A stretch of 26,400 nucleotides of DNA from Hypsibius dujardini. Lineage: Eukaryota; Tardigrada; Eutardigrada; Parachela; Hypsibiidae. Positions within the stretch are counted from its first letter, which is position 1, and every line of letters starts with the position of its first letter. A program made the position numbers and the translations under genes. The notes under the pieces were generated by a model. It was given only the letters and a program-made list of their open reading frames with translations, did no database searches and was not told the DNA's origin. The stretch covers positions 1 through 26,400 of the forward strand of contig LRSR01013866.1 in the NCBI GenBank assembly GCA_001579985.1. Reading direction: 5' to 3'. Of this stretch, positions 1 to 10,700 are shown one piece after another.

Positions 1-250
1 TATATATTATATCAATTTTAAGAAGCAAATTACAGATGGCGAAACTAATCTAAACTAAAACTTTTGCAACTAATGTTTTGACGTTAGTTTTTGTAGTTAA
101 AACAACAACTGAAAAATACTAAAAAACCAAACTAAACATTTTGGGTGCTAAAGATAAAGTTAAGTTTAAATAAAGTTAAAGTAATTTTTAGTTGGCTAGA
201 GAAACAAATTTTGGTTTTGGCCATCCTTAATGAAATTTATTTGTCTGCAG
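1..250 (+). other. Intron of gene A, 3' part
   Basis: AT-rich non-coding sequence ending in a polypyrimidine-poor acceptor, TTGTCTGCAG, at 241-250, just before the kinase-homology exon. It corresponds to intron 12 of genes B and D. I see no exon 12 homology in it, so that exon lies upstream of the window. Confidence 0.6.
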
Positions 251-3200
251 AGAGGTGATGTCTACAGTTTTGCCATACTTCTTCAACAAATTATTCTGAG
301 GAGCGGACCGTTTGAGCTGCCAAGTGATCCGTTAGAGATGTCGGAAAGAGAAATCCTGAATGAGGTATACTATTACGTAAACAAGTATCAGCTGACTTAC
401 GGTACGCACTTTTTCAATTGACAGGTGATCGCATCAAATATTCCCCCTGTTCGACCGCGAGTCCCACGCTCATCCTGCTCCAATGAGCTGTACAACTTGA
501 TGGAACGCTGCTGGGAGGAGATTCCCGTGGAGCGTCCGACCTTTCCCAAGATCAAAGAGCGTTTGAAGAAAGTTATCGGCGACTTTGGTGATAATATCGT
601 TGACGTGTTGTTCCAACGGATGGAGCAGTACGCGATGAATCTGGAGCTGAAGGTGGCGGAGAAGACGCAACAGTTTATGGATGAGAAAAATCGATCGGAA
701 CAATTGCTCAGTCAACTTCTTCCAAAGTATCAAAACAGACAAGAAAAGAATGCCACGCCTTTTTTAAATCGTTCAGGCAGTTTTGTGGTTTGGTTGCAGG
801 ACTGTTGCCGCTGCTTTGACACGAGGCGAACACGTCGATCCGGAAGCCTTCGAGAGTGTCAGCATTTATTTCAGCGACATTGTCGGTTTCACGACCATCG
901 CGGCGGCCGGGAGCCCGATGGAGGTCGTCAATCTGCTCAACGAACTCTACACTTTCTTCGACGGAGTCATCGAGCAGTTCGATGTCTACAAAGTTGAAAC
1001 CATTGGAGACGCGTATTTGGTGAGAACCCCTTTAAAGAGTGTTAATTTAAATCATCTTCCCTTCGTGTGTGATTGACTTTGCTGACAGGTTTCGTCGGGC
1101 CTTCCGGTTCGGAACGGGAACCGTCATGCCGCTGCGATTGCTTCCATGTCGCTGGAGCTGATCGACGGTATCCGATCCTTTTCCATACCGGATCGTCCAG
1201 GTCAAACCCTGCAAATCCGCATAGGGCTCAACTCCGGTGGGTGCACATTGCGTATACAGTACATATATAATAATATACACTTTATATACAGGGGTCCGTC
1301 ATTTGATCTGCGATATTCTAGCAGTTTGTCCGCACTTTTCAAAATTTATCCAAATCTGATTTCTGAAATCAATCAATCAATGCAACGTCATCCGTGGCAC
1401 AATGCCAACCGTTCGTCCAACACCGTGTGCAAAGCTCAGCGTGCTGGCTGTTCGATCCGCTCATTTTTCGGGGAAAACGATAAACTTTTTTCTGATTGAC
1501 GCCCCCCCCCCTTGGCCATGATTCAAAAAACTTTGAATTTTGGCCTGCACGTATTTTTAATACTGACTGAGATCATTTGATGAGAAATAAAAATAGTTAA
1601 GGGGTGGTCGAGGTTTGTATACCCTGGCGAGAAAAAGGACATTAGTTTGAATCTTAATTGAACTCCTTTATGATTCTCGAAACGATATCACAGTGGCTAG
1701 GGGTGAGAAAAAAAAAGGAAAAAAAATACTCATCAGGGAAATGAACCGTCGCCCTTCTCACTCATACCGCTGAGCTAACAGAGACTCACAACAACTGGAA
1801 CAATAAAATTCACAATGAGGAAGAAACTTTGACTATCAAAACAATTAACCAGCGATCAATTGGCACTGAACTCGCCCTTTACCAACATTACAGGTATTTG
1901 TAAAGTCTGTTTAACAAAATTATTGAAATCGACAAGACTTTCTCCATGCCCAGACTTCTCAAACTTACTCTGGAAAACTTTCAAGTACCAATAAAATTGG
2001 TGTCATAAATGGTAATCCGTTTGGTGACCTTTTTACTTCAGTGACTAAAAAGGGCTGCAAGCTGATTTGTTACGCAACATGGAACGTTATTTGGGACAGT
2101 ACGAGGTAAAGGCCGTTAACCAGGCCGCTTTTAGATATTGTAACTTAACCAAGCCGGTTTTTTCAACGTTGATTTCCCGGCACTGCAGTGCTGCCATGCC
2201 ATAACAGATGGCTTGAAAACCTTCAGGCTCATTTTAGTTCGTTCCTAAGTCTCACGGTTCGAATTTGAGTCCAAAAAAGGAAGAGAAGAATCTCAATGGA
2301 GAAGTGTGCAACTAGTCCGGTAGAGGCGCCATTTCGGTTCCATCTCCCTGGGTTGACTTCGCAAAAACGACTTATGCGCCACCTGTTGGCCTGCCGGCCT
2401 GGTTAACGGCCTTTACCTCGTACTGTTCTGCCGCGATTAAACCGGTCAGTTTAGCCGCGCCTCCGTCACACGCGCCTGTGTGTTGAGTGAGCACACACAC
2501 ACACACACACTCACACACACACAGGTCGAATGCGCTGCCCAGGTGCAAAAAGTGACCGGTTTAATCGCGGCAGTACATTAAATTTAACCGTTATCGATTG
2601 TACCGTATTTCGGATAGTGTTTTTCGGGAGGGATGTCTGGTGTTCAACTTAAAACCATTGAAAATTTCGAAAAAGCCCGGCTTTTTACACGTTGAAGCGC
2701 GGAGTTGCTACAGTATGTGAAATGCCTGCGACGCTTGTCCGAACTTGGCGGGCGCGTTTGGGGAAATGCCTCGTTCTTGGCCTCAGTCCAAACTGCACAA
2801 TCCAAAAATTTACCCAGTTGAGCTAATTGATTACAGTATTGATTTTAATTAATTAAGAATAATTTAATTATCAGATATGCAGAAAAAATTAAAACTCATC
2901 AAACGGTTCTAGACGTAAGAAAGTGTTTCTGTGAAAAATGGTGGATCCCTGTAAAGTTCCCTGAAATCCATGTCGCAATTCTCGAAGCTACATTTGGTCA
3001 TGTATTTACTTGTAGGACCATGTGTTGCCGGCATTGTTGGACTAAAAATGCCAAGATACTGTTTGTAGGTGCACTATACTGTCGCCTTCCGATGCGAAAG
3101 TGAACTTTTGTAACTAAGCTAAATTCAGTAGATTGATTGATTGGTTTTCGCTTTAAGTGCCAAGTTTTGCTTGGTTGGGAATAGGCTACGAAGCTAGTCG

Positions 3201-3966
3201 GAGCTTGGGCAGTTTGGGATAGCTGACTAGGCTAAATTAAGGTAGCGCTGAGTATTCCTCTATGTGGGTTATAACATTGACTGACCATCAGCGCTAAGCC
3301 AGTGGGAACTCAGCTAAGGTTCGCCGATAAGCCCATTTTTGCTTAGCGCTGAGGTTCATCTTTCGCATCGGGCTGTTCATTTTTATGACCTCAACAGGAT
3401 GGCTTCTTATAGTGACGTCTGTGCCCTCTGTGTAGGTTTGGTGATACGGTTAACGTTGCTTCCCGGATGGAATCCACTGGCGAAGGTGACCTCGCCGCCT
3501 GATTCTGTTTCGGAAAAAAAATTCAACTGACCCATTTATATATTTTTACGTTTTCAATTTTCTGTCAGGAGACAAAGAATGAAAGACGAAATTTTGTGTT
3601 AAACAAAAAGATTTAATTAATTCAATTTTTATGAAAATCCCTTCAAAACATTAGCGCAGTACAGAATTCCTTAGCTTTATTCTTCATGAACCCTTTCTTC
3701 ATTTTCCTCTCCAGCCATGAAGATTCAAATAACGGAGGAAACCAAAGAATTACTAATGAATATCGGTGGTTATCGCATCGCCGAGAGAGGCTCGGTAGCC
3801 ATAAAGGTAAGAGCTCAACGGAATATCACGTTACATGTACAGCACAGTTTTTTCATACGTTGTTCTTACGTTCTTACGTTCATACGTTCATGTACGTTCT
3901 TTTGTTGCATCTCAACAGGGTAAAGGATTACTGACAACGCACTGGCTGCTCGGATCGGATAAATAA
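251..3966 (+). CDS. Receptor guanylyl cyclase, gene A (5'-truncated by window edge, last 8 exons)
   Basis: C-terminal part (about 340 aa) of a membrane guanylyl cyclase making cGMP from GTP. Exons: 251-364, 425-726, 800-1019, 1089-1236, 3016-3064, 3436-3485, 3715-3806, 3919-3966 (stop TAA). Phases agree with genes B and D, and all eight exon lengths match except the last. The first two exons give the end of the kinase-homology domain ([23 protein letters not shown]) and the coiled-coil linker ending LLPK. The rest is the cyclase domain: metal-binding Asp in [10 protein letters not shown] and GDAY, guanine-specifying Glu in KVETIGD and Cys in YCLFGD, and catalytic Asn and Arg in NVASRMES. All are intact, so the enzyme could be active. 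GDAYL replaces the GDAYM of the other copies. The ectodomain, membrane span and most of the pseudokinase lie left of the window. The family call is firm; the exon borders are manual. Confidence 0.9.
1735..1785 (-). repeat. tRNA-like relic or SINE head (pol III box A and box B)
   Basis: Read on the minus strand, TAGCTCAGCGG (1778 to 1768) fits the pol III box A, and GGTTCATTTCC (1747 to 1737) fits box B with one mismatch. A D-arm can form from GCTC and GAGT. The boxes are 31 nt apart, too close for a normal tRNA, and no anticodon arm is apparent. T-rich runs that could stop pol III follow on the same strand (about 1710-1728). The best reading is a decayed tRNA or the head of a tRNA-derived SINE. 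Confidence 0.4.
2096..2426. mobile_element. MITE-like element with 32-bp terminal inverted repeats
   Basis: The left end, 2096-2127 (starts ACAGTACGAGGTAAAGGCCG), is the exact reverse complement of 2395-2426. The 331-bp body has no coding potential that I can see. Long perfect ends on a short non-coding body are typical of a non-autonomous DNA transposon. No clear target-site duplication is visible. Confidence 0.7.
2428..2573. mobile_element. Second inverted-repeat element abutting the first
   Basis: 2428-2448 (CTGCCGCGATTAAACCGGTC, then A) pairs perfectly with 2553-2573. The 146-bp element encloses a CA-rich microsatellite and starts one base after the preceding element ends. Both elements carry GTACTG/CAGTAC at their borders, which suggests a nested or composite insertion. 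Confidence 0.6.
2491..2522. repeat. CA dinucleotide microsatellite
   Basis: Run of CA units with one TC interruption inside the loop of the 2428-2573 inverted-repeat element. Confidence 0.9.
3087..3372. mobile_element. MITE-like inverted-repeat element in gene A intron
   Basis: The left end CCGATGCGAAAGTGAAC (3089-3105) is nearly complementary to the right end GTTCATCTTTCGCATCGG (3354-3371). An inner inverted pair, AGCGCTGAG and CTTAGCGCTGAG, lies at about 3244 and 3341. The element fills most of the 371-nt intron 3065-3435. Its 5' part contains the GATTGATTGATTGG motif seen elsewhere in the window. Confidence 0.5.
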
Positions 3967-4150
3967 TCTCAAAAGACGGGCCGCGGTTAATTCTTTTCGC
4001 ATCGAATTGTCGATCCTTGCCTTTCAACTAGGATTACACTTGAAACTGTAAAGGAATCGTGTACAAACGATGCAAAGCGTGTTAAAATTGTCTGGCTGAT
4101 TTCCCAGCTAGGTGCTTGCTTCTACAGTAAACGAAAGAATTTAATCTGAC

Positions 4151-4267
4151 GGAGGGTCCCGGACATGGGCAAAAGGGAAGGGGCAGGGGTAATACTTGAA
4201 CAATCAACCAATCAACCGGCGTAACTCCCCCCAGCCCCGCCCCTTTTACCCATTTCCGGGGCCCTCC
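4151..4267. repeat. GC-rich palindrome, possible short MITE
   Basis: Arms 4151-4194 and 4222-4267 are imperfect reverse complements (GGAGGGTCCCGGACATGGGC against GGAGGGCCCCGGAAATGGGT when the right arm is inverted), with a loop of about 27 nt containing AATCAACC repeats. The arms are much richer in G and C than their surroundings, which suggests an insertion. Confidence 0.65.
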
Positions 4268-4433
4268 TGTGTACTCAATCTTGTCGTTGAGTGTACGTTC
4301 AGGTTTCTCCCATTACCTGTAAATGATGAGGAAAAACCATGAACCATTGACTGCGTGACTGCTTGAGTGCCACTACACGTACTGTACGTGCCTATTGGGG
4401 GGGGGGGTTGATCACTTCAGATCTTGAACAGAC

Positions 4434-4669
4434 AAATGTCCTTAAAGAACGGTATCTTGCTGCTTAAAAAGCACAAGCATTACGACGGATTTTGCATTGT
4501 CATTACCTTTGGTATATGCAAAAGCAGCCCAGATCGGCTTGATCTTGGAAACCTGCGCAGGGGTCCAGAAGGGGCGCTTAGTCCACCCCATAGTCCCGTC
4601 AAATCGCAAGGAAAATTTTTGGTCAATTACATCGATTAATTCGAAGTCGTTATTGATGTCACAAGCCAT
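4434..4669 (-). other. Unassigned minus-strand ORF, possible first exon facing gene B
   Basis: An ORF reads leftward from ATG at 4669-4667, only 73 bp from the gene B start, which would make a head-to-head pair. It begins MACDINNDFELIDVIDQKFS and contains GWTKRPFWTPAQVSK and IWAAFAYTKG. A possible splice donor (AAAG followed by GTAATG, near 4507) falls inside it; without splicing it ends after roughly 75 codons. I recognise no family. It may be a chance ORF or a fragment of an older gene. Confidence 0.2.
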
Positions 4670-4742
4670 CCTTCCGCATCGATCTTCCACAGCATTTTTT
4701 TAAAAGTTCGCCTGCATTTTTGTGCACGAATTGAACGCGAAA

Positions 4743-7700
4743 ATGTGGATTTTGTTGCTCATTCCCATTGCCCACTTTTGCTGTTCGACTTCTGCTGATC
4801 GAATGGTCGTTCCCTATATTCCCCCACACGTCAGTGAGGGAAAGTCGTCAGACAATGCCACGACTTACCTGAATGTCTGCGTGACCTTGGAGGAGGACTC
4901 GATTTATATTCCAACGTACAAACGAGTGGCTGCTGCTGTTGATCTCGGTGTCTCCAACGCCAATGAGTACCTCCTGCCACCGTCAATCAAGCTGCGGAAA
5001 GTTATTCAGCCCGCGGGACCGTCTTGCTCGCAGATTCAACACAGTGTGACTACCAATCTAATCTATCTCATGCAGAGTGGTGTGACCTGCGACACCTATG
5101 TCGGAATAGGTATGTCGAATTTGCAGAAAAATATATTCACATAGTTGTTGGTTGGGACCCAATAGGTACCCAACACTTACTAATAATATAGCCTATCTAA
5201 TAAGTTAAATCATTCCGATTTACCCTTACATTCTATAATGTCTTATTCAGCTATTATCACACAAATAGTTCCGCCATGTCTGCAGGAACTAGTACGTTAT
5301 ATTGGGAACTATTCTTTATCCCTGACTATATAAGCATATGTTCTTGCATATGCAATTTACGAAGCATTTTTAACACGCACCACAATCACTAAACTTTTGA
5401 AGCACGGCAAATTGGTCTGATCAGTTGTTCAATCACTGAGATGAATTGTGCAATGTGAGGCGCGCGCACACAGAATTAAAAACGAGGCCGGCCACAAACA
5501 AATGAATCGACCTCTCTAGTTCCGCCATGTCGGTAGGAACTAGTACGTTAGATCAGGAACTTTTCTTTATCCCTGACTATAAGCGTGTTGTTCAGTAATC
5601 TGGAACAGTTCCTTCCTTTCACCTCTAATCTCTTCTACCACGATTCTTCTCCTATTACTCAGTCTAACAACTTGCATGTTCAGGTTCTTCCGTCCTATTA
5701 GGGACAAAAGCCTAACACTGTAGCTGCGTATTTATCTTGTGCGTCCAACAACAAAAGTTTTTGCTTGTTGTAATTAGGTTATAGGAATTTGCTTATTGAT
5801 TTTAGATTATCACTATTTTCAGGTTGTGCGTCATCGGCTGTTGCCTTGTACGCCTTCGCAGAAGCCGCGAATGTTCCTGTCTTCTCCTGTCCCGGTGCGG
5901 GAATTGGTTCGCTCGCACTCAATGCCACACGAAATAAATTTCCTTTGATGTTGCGTATTCCGTACGGCTACGTGGACCTTGCCCTCTCATTGACTACGTT
6001 CTTCGAGCGATACAGTTATTACCACATTTCCATTTTCCGCGACGACTCCTACACCTTTCACATGCTGACGTCACGCTACCTGATCACCTACTTCCGGCAG
6101 AATAACCGAAAAATTTCGCTAAATACAGCGGAGATTCCCTTCTTCAGCAGAGGCATGACAAAAGAGGGGCAGGAAGAACTACTCAGCGGTGCACAAAATC
6201 GGTCGCGTGGCAAGTAATATTTAAATTATAATTTACCGTTTACTACTATTATCATTATTATTGCTTTGCAGTCATTATTCTGTTGAGTCACGCTAGGATA
6301 GTTAGGCAATTTATGGTGAGTGATTTTACGGGAGTTCGAGGACACCCAGACACAAGACGACCACCTAAATAATAAGCGGTGTAGCGGACTCTGAATTGCA
6401 TCGACTCGTGCCAAGGATAGATTGGAAACTATTAGTCGAATATAAGAAACTAGCGAACTGCGAGGATTACATACACAAACACGAGATTACATACCGACAG
6501 AAATAAAAACATCGTTCATTCGGTGAAGACGAAATACTATTCATGCAAGGAAAGGGCGGAGAGTCGTTAACCAAACAGCGTATTGTTTTCAAACAGCATG
6601 CCTAAAACTTTCTATTTGTCCGTCTATTGGCGAGCAATAAAACTTTCTCGTTCAAAAAATTACAAATGACCAATTTTTCATAAATCCTGTAATCCTTTGA
6701 GATTCATGCACGGGACAATAATCTTCGTTTTTTTTATCACTTATTCACACTTTACAGCTGACCGCAAAGCAAATGGGGTTGACACAGGGCGAATATGTGA
6801 GTATTGCTAGTTCATTTGCACGCGTGACTTCATACACTAATAATTGTACAAAATTCCAGGTGTTCTTTGCCGTCGAGATGCACGAGCTGAAATATTGGGG
6901 TCGCCTAAACTACATTGCAGAAGACAAGGAGGACAACGTAGGCACACTTCCATTAAATTGTTTTGTAAAAATTTATCTAATATACTTTCTAGTTACTAGC
7001 TCTAATTTTAGATAATTCATTTAAATTCATTACGAATTGATCCTCAAATTTATTCTTATTTTATATAGAGCAATAAAATTAGAAATTAATAACTAAACGT
7101 CTTTTTATTTAACTTTCAAAATTTATTTAAATACCAAGTGATTTTATCCATTTGTATTATAATAAATTCGAAGAATAAGTTTTGTGAAAAAAAGTTCGCT
7201 CATTCAGAACGCTAGACAGGCCTTCCAAAGTCTCTTCGTCATTTCGCTGTCGGAGACGGCGAGCAACAGTCTTGACGAGAATCTCGCTTCCGCTATCCGA
7301 AAATTGGCGCGGGAGAGGTACAATTACTCCTACCAAGTGCTGGAAAAGGTCAGTCACAGTTGGAGAAATCTTTTGTAATTTCGAACTTTGATGAGAAAAA
7401 ATCAAAATTCCGGTAAACGGTTGTTGGTAAAATAATGATACGAACATTTTTTAGCCCGATCCTGTCGTCATGAGTTTCTACGAGAGCATCATGATCTATG
7501 CACAAGAAGTGGCGTCCATGACGGAGGCCGGAGAAGACTTTCGCAACGGCTCCGCAATGGTAGCTAGGATTATGAACACTGAGTTTGTCGGCATCACCGG
7601 ATACCTCAGCTTCGGAAATGTCGGCGACCGTGACCGGAACTTTGACTTAAAGTCTTTTAATCCCGACGTGGGGACTTTTGAGGCACGTGTAATATCCCAT

Positions 7701-10700
7701 TTCAATGCCCGATGCCCAGTGCAAACCAGGACAGTTAGGGCTAAGGTTGGCTTTTTTGCTTAATTTCTACTGATCGACAGTCGGAACTGAGCAAAAATGA
7801 CTACGATTGCCTTAGTTTTTGGTAAACTAAGTCGTCCAGCTTAATTGCAAAAATTCACTTTCGCATTGGGCCTGCCGATGAATTAACTATTACTGTAGCG
7901 ACGCAATTCTAAGGCGCAACTGTAGCCACGCCCTCGGGCTGGTTGTCCACTCCTTCGTTTGAATTGCCTTAATTGCCCTGTCGAAGGGTATGGATGGTGT
8001 CGAGGATAATCCTGATGATGAAGAGTCTTTTCTAGAGATTAGTTGCTTCAGTGAAGCGTTCTTTGCCGAAGAAAGTGATGAAGCATGTGTGCCGTCGGTA
8101 AGTTGCTTGATTGAAGACTCAGGCGCATTTGAGTGAGTAGGTTGGTTTGTACTCACACCTGGGGCCATATATACGGAAAACGCAGTTTACATTGCGCCTC
8201 AGAATCGCGTCGCTCCAGTTCCACATTAAAATATTTGAAATACATAATTAATTACACATTAAGCGACCTGTCTTGTGCTTAGTTGGCTATCAAGTTTGGT
8301 CGGCTGTCCGGAACACAAAACCACACATTCCTCCAAGTGGACGACACTTTATGGTTCGCTAATGGCGGCAACATGCCGCCAGACAAGCCTCTTTGTGGAT
8401 TTCGCAACGACGAGTGCAAGGACGACGGACGAATTCCACGAGGACTGCTAGCGGTAGTCGTCGTCATCCCGTTGCTTGCCTTGTTTTTCATGGCTGGGGC
8501 AGCGGTCTTTGCTCTCATAAAATTAAGGTAATTAACTAATTCATTTTTTTCATTTTTTTCAAAATCAATTTTGTTATGTTTTTTCAAACAGGAACTTGCG
8601 GAAAGATTACGATCCGAACTGGTGGAAAATTTTGATGGACGACCTCACTGTTAAGCAGAACCGCACAGCAAGCGGGAACATGTCCAAGAAAACCCTTGTA
8701 TGACATCACTGAAATCCGTTCAAAGCAAACACGCTGTTCAAATCAAATTCTAAATTCGCCACTCAAAAAATATATTTTACAAAAAAGTGAAAAAATATCG
8801 CTAAAAAGAAAGCATTCTTTTAGAACTAGTCATACATCATCATACTTATTAAAATGGCATTTATCTTTGACCTTTTCTTTTTGTAATGACTGCGGACACG
8901 GTTGTTATCAGTCATTTTCTGGGGGAATAAGTTCTTGACTGATTTTTAAACTTTTCTTTAAGGAAAATGAAATTTATTCTGAACCGGGTTTTCATTGCAA
9001 AATACATTTTTGTTTGGGAATGAAATGCTTGAAGTGAAACAAATGAGACTGCCTGATGATTGAAAATTCGTGTTTATAACCGAAACCTCGTAGCATCAAA
9101 CCGTTCGTCCAGAAAAAGTGTAGAAGCATCTTGCAAATGTGTTTAACCGTCAGTTTCTGATGACTTTTCGAAGCTGCTAACGACACAAAAAAAGATTCTT
9201 TTATTGCAACTGGAATTAAATATCACTATTTCAGGGTAATCACACTTCGAAAAAAGAGGTATTTTTATTTTTATTTTACAGACGAGTCAGTCGACCGCGG
9301 GTGCTTCGGCATTGAGTGGCTTTTCAGCCTACAACTGCGACATCCTAGCGTCCTATAAAGGCACCCTTGTAGCCTTAACAGACGTGGGCACTCTCATGAG
9401 GATGCCCAATCCAGACATTGTGTCTAAATTAAACCTCGTAAGCCGAACAAAATCGAGCCGAAATTTCAGCACACCACACTCGGTCACGTTGCTTTGTTTT
9501 CAGCTGAAAAACGCCTCTCATCCCAATCTTCAACGCTTCATCGGCATCGGGATGGCCCCTCAAGGCCACTGCCAGTACGTCGTGGCGGAGATGTGCGCCA
9601 AGGGCTCGTTAATGGACATTCTCGCCTTCTCCACCATCAAATTGGACTGGAGTTTTAAAAACAGCCTCATAAAAGATGTCGTTTTTGTAAGAATGTCGTC
9701 TCAAATTGAGATTGCCTGATAAACTTTAATTGGGAAACCTTGCAGGGGATGACTTTCCTGCACACCAGTCCGATGACGTCACACGGTAACCTGAACGGTC
9801 ACGTTTGCCTGATCGACACTCGGTTCACCTTGAAGATTTCCGACTACGGATTGCCCTTTTTTCGCGATCCAAATTCGCTTCTTCCCTACCGAGTGAACGC
9901 TGGGAGCGACCGAGCGACTGAAACTTTACTTTGGCGTGCCCCCGAATTACTAAGGCAGGTCATGCCTCCTTCGGGAACTCAGGTATGGTTCGAATGTTTT
10001 TTCTGGCGGTTTCTAAAATTCATTTCAGTTCAATTAATATCATATTTTTATAATTTTATTTACTTAAGAAAGGCGACGTGTACAGCTTCGCGGTTATTCT
10101 GCAACAAATTATACTGAGAAGCGGACCGTTTGAGTTGCCGAACGATCCCCTTGAGATGTCGGAGCGGGAAATATTAAATGAGGTGCGGTGCTTTGTAGTT
10201 ACATGGAAAGAACCGAAATTCGCGAAACCTTTCACCGTCTCTTTCCTTGAAGGTAATCGCATCAAATATTCCTCCTGTTCGACCGCGAGTACCGCGCGCT
10301 TCCTGCTCCAACGAGCTGTACGATTTGATGGAACGCTGCTGGGAGGAGATTCCCGTGGAGCGTCCGACCTTTCCCAAGATCAAAGAGCGTTTGAAGAAAG
10401 TCATCGGCGACTTTGGTGATAATATCGTTGATGTGTTGTTTAAACGAATGGAGCAGTACGCAATGGATCTGGAGCTGAAAGTGGCCGAGAAGACGCAACA
10501 GTTTATGGATGAGAAAAATCGATCGGAACAATTGCTCAGTCAACTTCTTCCAAAGTATCAAAACAGACAGGAAAAGAATGCCACGCCTTTTTTTAAATCG
10601 TTGAGGCAGTTTTGTGGTTCGGTTGCAGAACTGTTGCTGCTGCTTTGACACGAGGCGAACACGTCGATCCGGAAGCCTTTGAGAGTGTCAGCATTTATTT

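Larger units (their letters stand above)
1237..3015 (+). other. Long intron of gene A (1.78 kb) loaded with insertions
   Basis: This intron sits between the exon ending INSG-type residues (1236) and the GPCVAGIVG exon (3016). Its counterparts in genes B and D are only about 90 and 135 nt, so it has grown by insertion. It holds a poly-C run (1502-1511), a tRNA-like relic (1737-1780), two abutting inverted-repeat elements (2096-2426 and 2428-2573) and a CA repeat. The remaining sequence shows nothing I recognise. Confidence 0.75.
3967..4742. other. Spacer between gene A and gene B
   Basis: 776 bp holding the gene A 3' end, a GC-rich palindrome (4151-4267), a poly-G run (4397-4407) and an unassigned minus-strand ORF (4434-4669). 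I see no AATAAA signal for gene A and no TATA box at a convincing distance from the gene B start. Confidence 0.6.
5110..5822 (+). other. Gene B intron 1 with a 68-bp direct repeat
   Basis: The 713-nt intron contains two copies of a block beginning AGTTCCGCCATGTC, at 5267-5336 and 5518-5585, in the same orientation and about 250 bp apart. No other gene-like sequence is visible. Confidence 0.8.
4743..8444 (+). other. Gene B signal peptide and ANF-receptor ectodomain (exons 1 to 8)
   Basis: Residues 1 to about 19 form a hydrophobic signal peptide ([18 protein letters not shown]). The ectodomain, to about residue 484, has the periplasmic-binding-protein-like ANF-receptor fold. Landmarks: an NAT glycosylation sequon, [37 protein letters not shown], and [20 protein letters not shown], which resembles the R(T/V)PYSFSDLGLAVATFF stretch of natriuretic peptide receptors. 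The juxtamembrane [10 protein letters not shown] matches the IPKCGF-type cysteine segment of that family. Confidence 0.8.

Noticed and set aside
470-742. Minus-strand ORFs opposite exon 14 in genes A, B and the relic
   Set aside because: They are antisense shadows of a conserved exon; their similarity to each other follows from the similarity of the exon.
1735-1785. A functional tRNA gene
   Set aside because: The boxes are too close together and neither an anticodon arm nor a paired acceptor stem can be drawn, so it is listed only as a relic.
4722-4742. Upstream GTG start for gene B
   Set aside because: Eukaryotic initiation at GTG is unlikely, and the ATG at 4743 begins exactly at the signal peptide with a good -3 base.
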